Positions 17,678 through 26,537 are shown, counted from the stretch's first letter. The stretch: DNA of 55,010 nucleotides from Candidatus Aegiribacteria sp. (GCA_030600545.1 JAUVLV010000012.1:1-55010); one strand, 5' to 3'. Numbers and translations: made by a program. The notes: a model not told the origin generated them from the sequence alone.

Positions 17678-18694
17678 TTGATACCAAAACACAATATTGA
17701 AAACATACTCGATAGACTGCAAGGGAAAAGGGTACTGGTTACAGGTGACCTTATACTTGATCACTATATTGAAGGTAAAGTTGACAGGATCTCGCCCGAA
17801 GCTCCTGTTCCCATTGTATCTCTGGAAAGAACTGGAGAAAAATGGGTTCCTGGTGGAGCTGCCAATGTTGCGAGGAACATCTTCTCCCTTGGCGGCATTC
17901 CTCTCATGGCTGGAACTGCCGGGGACGACAGTGAAGGCAGACTGCTTGTTGAACTTCTTGAGAAGGAAGGCGTGGACACTGCTGCCGTTATCCTCGATTC
18001 CAGCAGACCTACAACATCGAAGACGAGAATCATGTCCGGGGGCCATCAGCTCATCAGACTTGACAGAGAGGTTACGGAACCTGTCTCAGAGAAAATACAG
18101 AATTTAATATCCTCTTGTATTGAGCGAATCACCGGAGAGCTGGATGCCATAGTTCTTGAGGATTACAACAAAGGTGTACTTGCTCCCGGTCTGATATCCG
18201 AAATTCTGGCAGTTTCACGCAGGGAGAATATTCCGGTGGCAGTGGACCCGAAATTCATGAACTTTTTCGAGTTTCGCGGATGTACCCTTTTCAAGCCCAA
18301 CAGACTGGAAACATCCCGTGCCCTTGGAATGGAAATAAAGACTGTCGATGATGCGATTGAAGCCGGTAATCGACTTCTTGAAAGGCTTTCGGCGGGTTCG
18401 GTTCTAATAACTCTGGGCGGAGACGGCAGCGTGCTCTGCAGGAAAGACATCGAACCGTTCTACAGACCTGTTGCGGCAAGAGATGTTTTCGATGTCTCAG
18501 GCGCAGGCGATACTGTAATCGCTGTTATGGCGCTTTCTCTTGCAGCTGGTCTGTCCCTTGATGACGGTGTCAGAATATCCAGTTTTGCAGCGGCCGCAAC
18601 CTGTTCTGAACCCGGGGTCTATGCGGTGAAACCTTCGGACATCGTTAAGGAGGTGGAGCGTTATTCAAGAAGAAAGAATACTGACCAGAACTGA
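17678..18694 (+). CDS. hldA: D-glycero-beta-D-manno-heptose-7-phosphate kinase
   Basis: A 338-residue PfkB/ribokinase-family enzyme matching the kinase half of HldE (RfaE domain I). It reads GKRVLVTGDLILDHYIEGKVDRISPEAPVPI, GGAANVARNIFSLGG, and the C-terminal PfkB signature VFDVSGAGDTVIAVMAL containing the catalytic Asp. It phosphorylates heptose-7-phosphate to the 1,7-bisphosphate on the way to ADP-heptose for the LPS inner core. The TTG at 17678 follows GGAGGAATTC and matches the family N terminus; upstream codons to 17603 are not conserved-looking. The nucleotidyltransferase follows as a separate gene rather than a fusion. Confidence 0.92.
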   Translation: MIPKHNIENILDRLQGKRVLVTGDLILDHYIEGKVDRISPEAPVPIVSLERTGEKWVPGGAANVARNIFSLGGIPLMAGTAGDDSEGRLLVELLEKEGVDTAAVILDSSRPTTSKTRIMSGGHQLIRLDREVTEPVSEKIQNLISSCIERITGELDAIVLEDYNKGVLAPGLISEILAVSRRENIPVAVDPKFMNFFEFRGCTLFKPNRLETSRALGMEIKTVDDAIEAGNRLLERLSAGSVLITLGGDGSVLCRKDIEPFYRPVAARDVFDVSGAGDTVIAVMALSLAAGLSLDDGVRISSFAAAATCSEPGVYAVKPSDIVKEVERYSRRKNTDQN

Positions 18695-18704
18695 AGCGGC
18701 TGAA

Positions 18705-19145
18705 TTGAGCGAGAAACTTCACTCTTCCGGGCGTACGATTGTTTTTACAAACGGATGTTTTGATATACTTCACCCCGGTCATGTGTACATTCTCAGGACA
18801 GCTCGTTCGTTCGGGGATCATCTGTTTGTCGGAATAAATACCGACGATTCCGTAACCAGGCTTAAGGGTACCGACAGGCCTGTTAACGATCTTCGCTCGC
18901 GGATGGATTTATTGGCTGAGATGAGATCTGTGGATTTCGTGGTGCCGTTCGATGAAGATACCCCTCTGAAATTGATCGAAGAGATAAAACCGGATATCCT
19001 GGTGAAGGGGGGGGATTACGAAGTGAAATCCGTTGTTGGAGCTGATTACGTCATTTCAAACGGAGGCAGGGTTGAGATAGTTCCTCTCCTGAAGGAGTTT
19101 TCAACGACCGGCATCATCAGCGTTCTCAATAGTATTAAAGAATAG
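18705..19145 (+). CDS. hldC: D-glycero-beta-D-manno-heptose 1-phosphate adenylyltransferase
   Basis: The cytidylyltransferase-fold partner of the preceding kinase (RfaE domain II). Motifs are IVFTNGCFDILHPGHVYIL (HxGH nucleotide motif) and the ISxTxx-like end KEFSTTGIISVLNSI. It adds AMP to heptose-1-phosphate to give ADP-heptose after dephosphorylation. The given start is a TTG at 18705 with no ribosome site. Family members usually begin about 14 residues earlier, and the in-frame reading IQEERILTRTEAAELSEK starts with ATT at 18663, 9 bases after TAAGGAGGT (18646-18653) inside the end of hldA. An AUU or CTG (18681) start is therefore quite possible. Confidence 0.9.
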   Translation: MSEKLHSSGRTIVFTNGCFDILHPGHVYILRTARSFGDHLFVGINTDDSVTRLKGTDRPVNDLRSRMDLLAEMRSVDFVVPFDEDTPLKLIEEIKPDILVKGGDYEVKSVVGADYVISNGGRVEIVPLLKEFSTTGIISVLNSIKE

Positions 19146-19241
19146 GGCGCCTTGACCTCAGCCCTCTGCTGGAGTAGAAAAGGCACACTTAAGAAATTCA
19201 TAAAATAGTAACATATCATTAATTAAATTGAAGGAGTGTAA

Positions 19242-21311
19242 ATGACTGCTTCCCAGATGGTTTTCCGGTATTTTGGACTATTCGTAGTTGTACTGACCGG
19301 TCTTGTGGCTGTCCTCAGGTATAGAAGTCTGAAAAAGGAATCCCGTGGTAATGACAGAATGATACATCTGGCCGATCTTATCCATTCCGGTGCCATGACC
19401 TATCTGAAAACACAATACCATGTTCTGATGTACTTCGTTGTTTTTGTTGCTGTTGCATTGTTCTTTGGAGTAGATCACGGTACTGCACTGGCATTCGTAT
19501 GCGGTGCGGGATTCAGCATGATCGCAGGTTACATTGGAATGAATGCTGCGACAATTGGTAATGTCAGAACCACTGATGCGGCCAGGAGAAGTCTTGCAGA
19601 AGCACTGTCCGTGGCTTTCAAGAGCGGCAGTGTAATGGGGCTTGCGGTTTCAATGTTGGGGTTGCTTGGAGTATCGATCTTCTATCTCCTGTACAACGAC
19701 ATCATCCCTGTAAAGGAATTTCTTGAATCGATACTGGGAACCGTTTCGCTTGAGAACATCGCAGGTTTCGGAATGGGTGCCAGTTCGATTGCCCTCTTTG
19801 CCCGGGTAGGCGGAGGTATATTTACAAAGAGCGCGGACGTTGGTGCTGACCTTGTGGGGAAAATCGAAGCCGGGATTCCGGAAGATGATCCCCGTAACCC
19901 CGCGGTTATCGCAGACAACGTCGGTGACAATGTCGGTGATGTTGCCGGAATGGGTGCGGACCTCTTCGAATCCTATGTGGGCAGCATTATTGCGGCCATT
20001 GTTCTAGCCTTTGGTTTCAGTCTGTCAGGCATACCTGTTGGATTACTTCCTTCAGGGTCAGGCGCTACTGCCCAGACTCTTATTGCCCTGCCAATTATTC
20101 TGGCTGCGCTCGGTACTCTGGCAAGTATCGCGGGAGTTCTCTCTGTCAAGATGCTAAGCCGCAAGGGAAGTCCTGCTACGGTTCTGAGGAATGCGACATT
20201 CATAAGCACTGTTTTGTCAGTAGCCCTTGCTTTAGGCGCAATTCTCTTTTTTGAGGTCAGCATAGGTGTATTCTGGGCTATCATCAGCGGTGTTGTCGCA
20301 GGAACGGCAATTGGTCTTGTTACCGAATATTACACGAGCGGAGGTCCTGTAAGGAGAATCGCAAAGAGCACCAGAACGGGACCTGCAACGTGCATCATTG
20401 AGGGAATCGCGGTTGGAATGGAATCCACCATATTCCCTATTCTCTTCATAGCCGCTGCGATTATGGTGAGCTTTCATTTTGCCGGACTGTACGGAATTGC
20501 TCTGGCTGCCCTTGGTATGCTGATGAATGTTGGAATGACAATGTCAGTTGACGCGTACGGCCCGGTTGCAGACAATGCAGGCGGCATAGCCGAAATGGCT
20601 GAACTCCCCGGAGAAGTTAGGAAAAAAACCGACAAGCTTGATTCTCTCGGTAATACGACAGCTGCTATGGGCAAGGGTTTTGCCATCGGTTCGGCTGCCC
20701 TGACAGCCCTTGCGCTTTTCAGCGCTTACGCCGCCTCAACCGGGCTTCAAGCGATTGATCTTCTTAAATCGAACGTTGTAGCCGGTCTTCTTTTTGGAGC
20801 CCTGCTGCCGTACGTATTCGCCTCGATGACTTTAAGGGCAGTTGGCCGGACAGCTATGAAAATGGTTGAAGAAGTGCGCAGGCAGTTCCGTGATATAAAA
20901 GGATTAATGGAGAAAAAAGCAGAGCCTGATACCGCCAAATGTGTAGAAATAGCCACCGAGGGCGCACTTAAGGAAATGATACTTCCAGGTATTCTAGCCG
21001 TTATTATTCCAGTTATTATCTACTTCGCGTTCGGTGAAGCCGGTGCTGAAACCCTTGGCGGGGTTCTTGCCGGTGCCATAGCATCGGGTGTTCTTCTTGC
21101 AATTTACATGTCCAATTCGGGCGGTGCGTGGGACAATGCCAAGAAATACATCGAGGCGGGCAACCTTGGGGGAAAGGGTTCCAGTGAGCATAATGCAGCC
21201 GTTATAGGAGATACAGTGGGTGACCCTTTCAAGGATACAAGCGGACCCTCCCTTAACATTCTTATTAAGTTGATGGCGATGGTTTCACTCGTGATTTCAC
21301 AGATCAAATGA
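19242..21311 (+). CDS. hppA: Membrane-bound ion-pumping pyrophosphatase (K+-dependent type)
   Basis: A 689-residue protein of about 16 membrane helices. It carries the pyrophosphate- and Mg-binding acidic motifs [39 protein letters not shown] and, near the end, [19 protein letters not shown]. The enzyme hydrolyses cytosolic pyrophosphate and pumps H+ or Na+ across the inner membrane. In the [18 protein letters not shown] stretch an Ala occupies the position that is Lys in K+-independent enzymes. This marks the K+-dependent group, which includes the Na+ pumps; which ion is moved is not decided by what I can see. AAGGAG precedes the ATG. It suits an anaerobe saving energy from biosynthetic PPi. 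Confidence 0.95.
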   Translation: MTASQMVFRYFGLFVVVLTGLVAVLRYRSLKKESRGNDRMIHLADLIHSGAMTYLKTQYHVLMYFVVFVAVALFFGVDHGTALAFVCGAGFSMIAGYIGMNAATIGNVRTTDAARRSLAEALSVAFKSGSVMGLAVSMLGLLGVSIFYLLYNDIIPVKEFLESILGTVSLENIAGFGMGASSIALFARVGGGIFTKSADVGADLVGKIEAGIPEDDPRNPAVIADNVGDNVGDVAGMGADLFESYVGSIIAAIVLAFGFSLSGIPVGLLPSGSGATAQTLIALPIILAALGTLASIAGVLSVKMLSRKGSPATVLRNATFISTVLSVALALGAILFFEVSIGVFWAIISGVVAGTAIGLVTEYYTSGGPVRRIAKSTRTGPATCIIEGIAVGMESTIFPILFIAAAIMVSFHFAGLYGIALAALGMLMNVGMTMSVDAYGPVADNAGGIAEMAELPGEVRKKTDKLDSLGNTTAAMGKGFAIGSAALTALALFSAYAASTGLQAIDLLKSNVVAGLLFGALLPYVFASMTLRAVGRTAMKMVEEVRRQFRDIKGLMEKKAEPDTAKCVEIATEGALKEMILPGILAVIIPVIIYFAFGEAGAETLGGVLAGAIASGVLLAIYMSNSGGAWDNAKKYIEAGNLGGKGSSEHNAAVIGDTVGDPFKDTSGPSLNILIKLMAMVSLVISQIK

Positions 21312-21325
21312 TATGAGGAGATGAA

Positions 21326-21571
21326 ATGAACGGTAAAGCGCTGGAGTTCAACGATCAGAATGTAGCAGCTGAAATCGAAAAGATCAGACCTGTTCTTCAG
21401 AGGGATGGTGGAGATATCCAGTTCATCGGTATCGAAGACAAGGTGGTTAAAGTAAAGCTTCAGGGAGCATGCTCCGGTTGTGCCATGGCTACGGTTACTC
21501 TTCAGTGGACCGTTGAGAGAAATCTTAAATCGGTATTCCCTGAGATCGAGAAGGTGGAAAACGTCCAGTAA
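21326..21571 (+). CDS. NifU-like C-terminal domain iron-sulfur scaffold protein
   Basis: An 81-residue stand-alone NFU domain: EIEKIRPVLQRDGGDIQFIGI then LQGACSGCAMATVTL with the CxxC pair (Cys49/Cys52 region) that holds a [4Fe-4S] cluster between two subunits. It delivers clusters to apoproteins. A GAGGAG site lies just before the ATG, and the gene is 14 bases after hppA. It slightly precedes rsmB, with which it may be co-transcribed. Confidence 0.9.
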   Translation: MNGKALEFNDQNVAAEIEKIRPVLQRDGGDIQFIGIEDKVVKVKLQGACSGCAMATVTLQWTVERNLKSVFPEIEKVENVQ

Positions 21572-21599
21572 CGGGTCCCGGGGTATTGCTGTTCGAAGG

Positions 21600-22775
21600 G
21601 TGGTAATTGAATCCCTTGCTGGTATGGATCACAATTTCAACCTCAGCGGGAGGGACAGGGCGTTCGCCCTGAGGCTCCTGAGGGAAACGACCGTATGGCA
21701 GGTCAGGCTCGATAGGGCACTGGCCAGTTTCTGTTCCAAACCCCTCGGTGATCTGGACGTAATAGTTCTTGCCGCACTCAGGGCTGGAGCCGCACAGCTG
21801 ATCATTCTGCATACGCCTTCGCATGCAGCCGTTTCTGCCACCGTCAGCGCCCTTTCCGGTCACAGAGCTTCAGGTCTCGTGAACGCTGTCCTGCGGAAGC
21901 TGGCAAAAGAGGGAGAACCTGACACGGTAAAAGCTCCTCTAAACGAGATATGGTCACATCCCCCATCTCTGACCGCCAGATGGGTTTCGAGGTTCGGAAG
22001 AGAAAAAACCGAAAAACTCATGGAATGGAACAACAGCGTGCCGGATATCGGAAGCTGCTTCCCCGGAATGACAGAGAATCTTGAGAAGGGTCTGTATATT
22101 GATGACTACAGGATTCTTGAGAGAACCGGGATGAACCCTCTTCATTCGACAACGGAAAAGATTTACATTCAGGATGAAGCTGCTGCCGTTGTAGCTAAAG
22201 CTGCAGCGGAGCTTGCAAAAGGAGGTTCCGTACTCGAAATCGGCGCAGCTCCAGGCGGCAAGACACACCATCTTCAGGCAACCGCTGATTACGTGGTATC
22301 TGTGGACTCATCCTTATCAAGGATGCGTAGATGGCTTGAGAATATGGCAAGACTTGAGTGGTGCAACAGCATCCCGGTCGTTGCCGATGGTAGGATGCTG
22401 CCATTCAAAGATAGCTTTGATCTGGTATTCATCGATGCCCCGTGTACGAATACCGGAGTTTACAGAAGGCGATGTGATGCCCGATGGAAATGGTCCGACG
22501 AATACCTTGAAAATTCTGTTGCACTGCAGAGGGAACTCCTCCGATCCGCAGCTGAGCTTGTTGTGCCGGGTGGTATTCTGATATACTCAACGTGCAGTCT
22601 GGAGGAAGAGGAGAACCGTTCGCAGGTTGAATGGTTCGAAAAAAACGCGGACTATTTTCATCTTCAGAGCTTCTCCGAACCGCATGAGCTTGTCAGGGAC
22701 GGTATGATTTGCATATTTCCCCCTGACCATGGAATAGACGGTCTTTTTGCCGCAGCCTGGAGGAGGGATCAGTGA
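21600..22775 (+). CDS. rsmB: 16S rRNA (cytosine-C5) methyltransferase RsmB/Sun
   Basis: About 391 residues: an N-terminal NusB-like RNA-binding domain (LSGRDRAFALRLLRETTVWQ, AAVSATVSALS, GLVNAVLRKLA) then a SAM-dependent Rossmann methyltransferase (YIQDEAAAVVAKAA, VLEIGAAPGGKTHHL, FIDAPCTNTGVYRRRCDARW, STCSLEEEENRSQV). The two cysteines in DAPC and STCS are the catalytic/release pair of RNA m5C enzymes; the usual product is m5C967 in 16S rRNA. The start is uncertain: GTG 21600 is used, and the frame is open further back into the NifU-like gene. The stop overlaps the GTG of the PASTA gene (GTGA). Confidence 0.9.
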   Translation: MVIESLAGMDHNFNLSGRDRAFALRLLRETTVWQVRLDRALASFCSKPLGDLDVIVLAALRAGAAQLIILHTPSHAAVSATVSALSGHRASGLVNAVLRKLAKEGEPDTVKAPLNEIWSHPPSLTARWVSRFGREKTEKLMEWNNSVPDIGSCFPGMTENLEKGLYIDDYRILERTGMNPLHSTTEKIYIQDEAAAVVAKAAAELAKGGSVLEIGAAPGGKTHHLQATADYVVSVDSSLSRMRRWLENMARLEWCNSIPVVADGRMLPFKDSFDLVFIDAPCTNTGVYRRRCDARWKWSDEYLENSVALQRELLRSAAELVVPGGILIYSTCSLEEEENRSQVEWFEKNADYFHLQSFSEPHELVRDGMICIFPPDHGIDGLFAAAWRRDQ

Positions 22776-23533
22776 AACCGGTTGTCAGATATGCAATTTT
22801 AGCCGTAGCAGCCGCGATACTTGCATTTATTGCAAGTTCGGTTCTGGCTCCTTCCATTTTCAGGACGCCACGGTTTATTTCATCAATTGGTGCCGCCTCG
22901 GCACCCGTAACGGTTCCGGACGTTACAGGTCTTTCAAGACAGGATGCCCAGCGGGAAATAGAATCGGCGAACCTGGTTCTTGCCGGCCAGTGGTCGGAAT
23001 ACGGCCCTATGGGAAGCATGGGCAGTGTCATAAGGCAGGATCCACCTCCCGGATCGATGACTCCAAGGGGAGCCCCTGTAAGCATTTTCTGGAATATAGG
23101 TCCACTCTACAGGAACTACTGTCCCGATTCTCTTCTTGGTCTTTCCGCGGTAAAAGCCGAGGAGGAGATTGCGGACTGGCAGCTGTATTCCATTGGAAGA
23201 AGCTGGGTACCCCATCCTTCAATTCCCGAGGGAATGGTTATTGGTGTCTGTCCCAGACAGTACGACAGCCTGTCAGTTACGGTACCTGTAAGATTACTTG
23301 TATCAACGGGATGGGATGGAATTCCCCGTTTCGTTGGATTGTCGCTTGGCGATGCCCTGGAGATCGCGGAAAACGGTAACCTCATCCCTGTTATCGAAGA
23401 GAGGGTAACCGGTGATATCCTTCAGGACGGGAGGATCATTGAGCAGCAGCTACCCGCCGGTTCGAGGTATGCTCCCGGTGACACTATAAAGATGGTCGTT
23501 GGAAGAACAAATACCGAATGGGGAACCTGGTAA
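22772..23533 (+). CDS. Membrane-anchored PASTA-domain protein lacking a kinase domain
   Basis: 253 residues: one N-terminal membrane helix (YAILAVAAAILAFIASSVLA, about 7-26) and three consecutive PASTA repeats (VPDVTGLSRQDAQREIESA; DSLLGLSAVKAEEEIADW; IPRFVGLSLGDALEIAENG) projecting outside. PASTA domains bind muropeptides or beta-lactams in Ser/Thr kinases and PBPs. In many bacteria the gene order is rsmB, phosphatase, PASTA kinase, rsgA, rpe; here only this PASTA protein lies between rsmB and rpe. It may be a kinase-less remnant or a sensor/adaptor for peptidoglycan. GGAGG precedes the GTG, which overlaps the rsmB stop. Confidence 0.88.
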   Translation: MKPVVRYAILAVAAAILAFIASSVLAPSIFRTPRFISSIGAASAPVTVPDVTGLSRQDAQREIESANLVLAGQWSEYGPMGSMGSVIRQDPPPGSMTPRGAPVSIFWNIGPLYRNYCPDSLLGLSAVKAEEEIADWQLYSIGRSWVPHPSIPEGMVIGVCPRQYDSLSVTVPVRLLVSTGWDGIPRFVGLSLGDALEIAENGNLIPVIEERVTGDILQDGRIIEQQLPAGSRYAPGDTIKMVVGRTNTEWGTW

Positions 23534-24183
23534 TGGGAAAAGTAATGATAGCTCCCTCGGTTCTCGGTTGTGATCAGGGACATCTGGCTGAGGAAGCTCT
23601 GAGGCTTCAGAAAGCTGGAGCCGACATGATTCACCTTGACGTGATGGATGGAGTGTTCGTTCCGGTACTTACGGTAGGGGCCGCTGTTGCGGAATCGATT
23701 GTGCGGCATGTAGATATTCCGATTGACGCTCATCTGATGGTTCAGGAACCCTCCAATCTGATAGTGGCCTTCGCGAATGCGGGATGCAGTTACATTACGG
23801 TACATGCGGAAATTACCGCGCACCTTGACAGGTTGCTCGGGCAGATAAGAACTGCGGGAGCCAGAGCAGGTGTGGCGGTAAATCCTTCAACGCACGTTGA
23901 TTTCCTGAGATGGGTTGCGCCCGTTGTTGATCTTGTTCTTATAATGACCGTTAATCCGGGTTACGGAGGACAGGAGCATATGAAGTATCTCCATGAGAAG
24001 ATATCTGAATCGAGACGGATCCTCGACAGCAACGGCGGAAGTGAAGTTCTGATATCCGTGGATGGCGGAGTCACCGATTCCAATGCAAAACAGCTGATAT
24101 CCGCCGGAGCCGATATCCTTGTTTCGGGTTCCTTCATAACAGGTTCCGATGATCCTGCTGCAGCAATAGAGAGACTCAGATGA
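23533..24183 (+). CDS. rpe: Ribulose-phosphate 3-epimerase
   Basis: A 216-residue TIM barrel with the family metal and active-site motifs: APSVLGCD, MIHLDVMDGVFVP (His and Asp metal ligands), DAHLMVQEP, MTVNPGYGGQ, SVDGGVTDSN (catalytic Asp), ADILVSGSFI. It interconverts ribulose-5-P and xylulose-5-P in the pentose phosphate pathway, which also feeds heptose synthesis. ATG 23533 overlaps the TAA of the PASTA gene (TAATG); an ATG five codons upstream is also in frame. The stop overlaps the next gene (ATGA). Confidence 0.95.
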   Translation: MGKVMIAPSVLGCDQGHLAEEALRLQKAGADMIHLDVMDGVFVPVLTVGAAVAESIVRHVDIPIDAHLMVQEPSNLIVAFANAGCSYITVHAEITAHLDRLLGQIRTAGARAGVAVNPSTHVDFLRWVAPVVDLVLIMTVNPGYGGQEHMKYLHEKISESRRILDSNGGSEVLISVDGGVTDSNAKQLISAGADILVSGSFITGSDDPAAAIERLR

Positions 24184-24515
24184 AATATCTCCTGGTACTC
24201 GCGCTGACTCTGGTGATTCTTTCGGGATGCACAACGAATAGAACCAGGATCATTGACCAGGATGAAATGGACAGGATATGGGACGAACTGGCTGTTCAAG
24301 CCTGCCTGACAAGAATCGATTCCATCGGTTTTGAAATAGAAGGTTTACTCTATCACGAAGACCTTGCCGGAGATGACAGAACTTTGAGGGAACTGCTTCC
24401 GGATACACTTCCTGTATGTCCCGTTTCGGGTCTTGAGTACATCATCGAGGAAACCGAGTCAGAAATCACCATCACCTGCCCGTCAGGGCACGGGTCACTG
24501 ACGCTGGAGAAATAG
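24180..24515 (+). CDS. Small lipoprotein of unknown function
   Basis: 111 residues with a textbook lipoprotein signal (VILSGC, Cys17). The mature part is acidic and ends with a Cys pair in VCPVSG and ITCPSGHGS. The latter 'PVSG-x-Y' / 'CPSGHG' pattern resembles the tail found in pilin-like or T2SS-like proteins of FCB genomes, but I cannot assign a function. It overlaps rpe by 4 bases. Confidence 0.75.
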   Translation: MKYLLVLALTLVILSGCTTNRTRIIDQDEMDRIWDELAVQACLTRIDSIGFEIEGLLYHEDLAGDDRTLRELLPDTLPVCPVSGLEYIIEETESEITITCPSGHGSLTLEK

Positions 24516-24516
24516 T

Positions 24517-24816
24517 ATGGATAAAGATGAAATTATTGGTTTACTCAGGAAATCCCATAGTACTTTGTCAGTGGAATATGGTGTTTCTCGAATCGCCTTA
24601 TTCGGTTCGGTCGCCAGCAATACGATGCAACCTGATAGTGATGTTGATCTCCTGATAGAATTTCAGTATCCGATAGGGTTTAGATTCAATCAACTCGTGG
24701 AATATATTGAAGGTGTTCTGGGTATGAAGGTCGATATATTGACCAGGGACGGGATCAGGAATATCCGCGTGAAAGCGGTCGCTGAAAATATCGAAAGAAA
24801 CTTGATTTATGTCTAA
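24517..24816 (+). CDS. MNT-domain nucleotidyltransferase (MntA-type antitoxin)
   Basis: A 99-residue minimal nucleotidyltransferase with the complete motif RIALFGSVASNTMQPDSDVDLLIEF (GS...DxD) and a third acidic strand (KVDILTRDG). In characterised HepT/MntA systems this enzyme AMPylates the HEPN toxin HepT and neutralises it. A hepT-like gene begins inside its last codons at 24809 but is broken, so this appears to be a surviving antitoxin. The pair interrupts an otherwise housekeeping operon just before ffh, and was probably acquired. Confidence 0.85.
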   Translation: MDKDEIIGLLRKSHSTLSVEYGVSRIALFGSVASNTMQPDSDVDLLIEFQYPIGFRFNQLVEYIEGVLGMKVDILTRDGIRNIRVKAVAENIERNLIYV

Positions 24817-25117
24817 AAAAGAATATTCTGCCATTCTTGAAGATATGAAAGAAGCCATCAAAAGAATCATGTCCTATTCCAAGAACATGACTTATGAGGA
24901 TTTTGCATGTGATGATAAAACACAGGATGCAACAATCAAAAATATTGAAATATTAGGCGAGGCTGCATAGCTGCTTCCAGATGAAATAAAGACACAGTTT
25001 ACGAATATCCCATGGAAAGACATTGCTGAAATCTCATATCACTCCCTGTCAATCAGAGTACGGATAGCTGACTCTGAAAAAACAGGCTTACATTCGAGCT
25101 TGTATTATTCCGTTTAG
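24809..25117 (+). pseudogene. HepT-like HEPN toxin remnant with in-frame TAG
   Basis: Reading from ATG 24809 gives a HepT-type start (ILEDMKEAIKRIMSYSKNMTYEDF, then IKNIEILGEAA). It meets TAG at 24968-24970 and resumes in the same frame with LLPDEIKTQFTNIPWKDIAEI. After that the conserved HEPN R-x4-H RNase motif is not recognisable; the nearest match, RVRIAD, has Asp in place of His. The frame closes at 25115-25117. The toxin is therefore probably dead twice over (nonsense codon and lost catalytic His). It overlaps the MNT gene by 8 bases. Confidence 0.75.
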
Positions 25118-25133
25118 CGGTGTATATTTGCAT

Positions 25134-25169
25134 GCTCTGTGGGCTACCGCGCAAGTAGTCAGGCAGAGC
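25134..25169 (+). other. Imperfect stem-loop ahead of ffh
   Basis: GCTCTG (25134-25139) pairs with CAGAGC (25164-25169), and CTAC with GTAG inside it. It lies in the leader between the hepT remnant and ffh. It is too short and lacks the GGAAG tetraloop region of SRP RNA. It could be a leader hairpin; no T run follows. Confidence 0.25.
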
Positions 25170-25201
25170 GGTATATTATTCAGTAACTGTGGAGGAACTT
25201 T

Positions 25202-26521
25202 TTGTTTGAGAATCTGACAGACAGGCTTTCGGATGCTTTCAGGAAACTGACAGGCAGGGGAGTGCTTACGGAATCCGATATCAAGCAGGCAATGCGTCAG
25301 GTACGCAGAGCTCTGCTGGAGGCCGACGTTAATTTCATGGTTGCGAAACAGTTCGTCAGTGATGTAAGCACAAAAGCCATGGGTGAGAAGGTTCTTAAAA
25401 GCCTTGCGCCCGGCAAACAGGTTATCAAGATAGTAAACGATGAGATCGTTGAACTGCTTGGAACGGACAGATCGCCCCTTCAGCTCTCCGGTAAACCGCC
25501 TCTGGTTTACCTCCTTGTAGGACTGCAGGGATCGGGCAAGACCACAACGGCAGCCAGGCTTGCCTGGTGGCTGTCTGAGAAAAAGGGCAAGAGATCTCTT
25601 CTGGCCGCATGTGATCTTCAGAGGCCGGCAGCAATCGATCAACTGGAGAAACTGGCAGAGGACGCTAACGCCGGCTTTTACGGCCGCAGAGACACGAAGA
25701 ATCCTGTAGCGGTTCTGAAGGGTGCTGTAAAGGAGGCACGGCTCAAGAGTTACGATATAGTGATCGCCGATACAGCCGGCCGGCTTCATGTGGACGATGA
25801 CCTGATGAGCGAACTTGAAAACGTAAGCAAAGCTGCGGACGCATCCGAAACGCTGCTTGTGCTGGACGGTCTTTCCGGTCAGGACGCAGTGAACGTTGCT
25901 GTAGAGTTCCATAAAAGAATAGGGTTCACAGGTTCGGTCATCACCAAGATGGACGGTGACTCGAGGGGTGGTGCAGCTCTTTCGTTCAGAGCGGTAACCG
26001 GGAAGCCCATTAAATTCCTTGGAACGGGTGAGGGTGTTGATGGAATTGAACCTATGGATCCGCAGCGACTTGCTGGCAGAATCCTTGGAATGGGTGATGT
26101 GGTCGGCCTGGTTGAAAAGGCGCAAACCACGTACGATGTAAAGGAGGCTCAGAAGCTGGAGAAGAAGCTCGTCTCCAATTCCTTTACGCTCGAGGATTTC
26201 GCCAGGGAACTGAAACGCATACGGAAAATGGGTTCTCTCACGGACCTTCTTGGAATGCTGCCAAAGAATATGAGGCCTTCCGGGGTGGAAATCGATGAAT
26301 CACAATTCATCAGAACGTCCGCGATTATCGGTTCAATGACAGTTAGGGAAAGACTCCACCCGGAGATCATTAACGGAAGCAGGAGAAAAAGAATCGCGAT
26401 GGGCAGCGGCACAAAGGTGAACGATGTGAACAGGCTGCTGCGTGAGTTCAGATCGATGAAAAAAATGATGAAGCGGATGAAATCGGGAAAGGGAATAGGA
26501 GTTCCCGGATTATTCCGCTGA
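25202..26521 (+). CDS. ffh: Signal recognition particle protein Ffh (SRP54)
   Basis: 439 residues. An N domain (about 1-90, SDIKQAMRQVRRALLEADVNF) is followed by the GTPase G domain with GLQGSGKTTTAARLA (P loop), ACDLQRPAAIDQL, ADTAGRLHVDDDL, TKMDGDSRGGAAL and FLGTGEGVDGIEPMDP. The Met-rich M domain (from about 330) binds SRP RNA and signal peptides, with IIGSMTVRERLHPEII and SGTKVNDVNRLL. It directs membrane proteins co-translationally to FtsY. The TTG start follows GGAGGAAC. It heads the ribosome-biogenesis block that runs to yraN. Confidence 0.96.
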   Translation: MFENLTDRLSDAFRKLTGRGVLTESDIKQAMRQVRRALLEADVNFMVAKQFVSDVSTKAMGEKVLKSLAPGKQVIKIVNDEIVELLGTDRSPLQLSGKPPLVYLLVGLQGSGKTTTAARLAWWLSEKKGKRSLLAACDLQRPAAIDQLEKLAEDANAGFYGRRDTKNPVAVLKGAVKEARLKSYDIVIADTAGRLHVDDDLMSELENVSKAADASETLLVLDGLSGQDAVNVAVEFHKRIGFTGSVITKMDGDSRGGAALSFRAVTGKPIKFLGTGEGVDGIEPMDPQRLAGRILGMGDVVGLVEKAQTTYDVKEAQKLEKKLVSNSFTLEDFARELKRIRKMGSLTDLLGMLPKNMRPSGVEIDESQFIRTSAIIGSMTVRERLHPEIINGSRRKRIAMGSGTKVNDVNRLLREFRSMKKMMKRMKSGKGIGVPGLFR

Positions 26522-26537
26522 TAAATGGAGGTGAAGT

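Noticed and set aside
25134-25169. Stem-loop before ffh as SRP RNA or tRNA
   Set aside because: It is far too short, has no GGAAG-type apical loop and no cloverleaf.
25088-26125. Long open frame on the minus strand across ffh (345 codons)
   Set aside because: It lies opposite the clearly coding ffh, has Cys/His/Arg-rich composition typical of antisense frames, and shows no recognisable domain or ribosome site.
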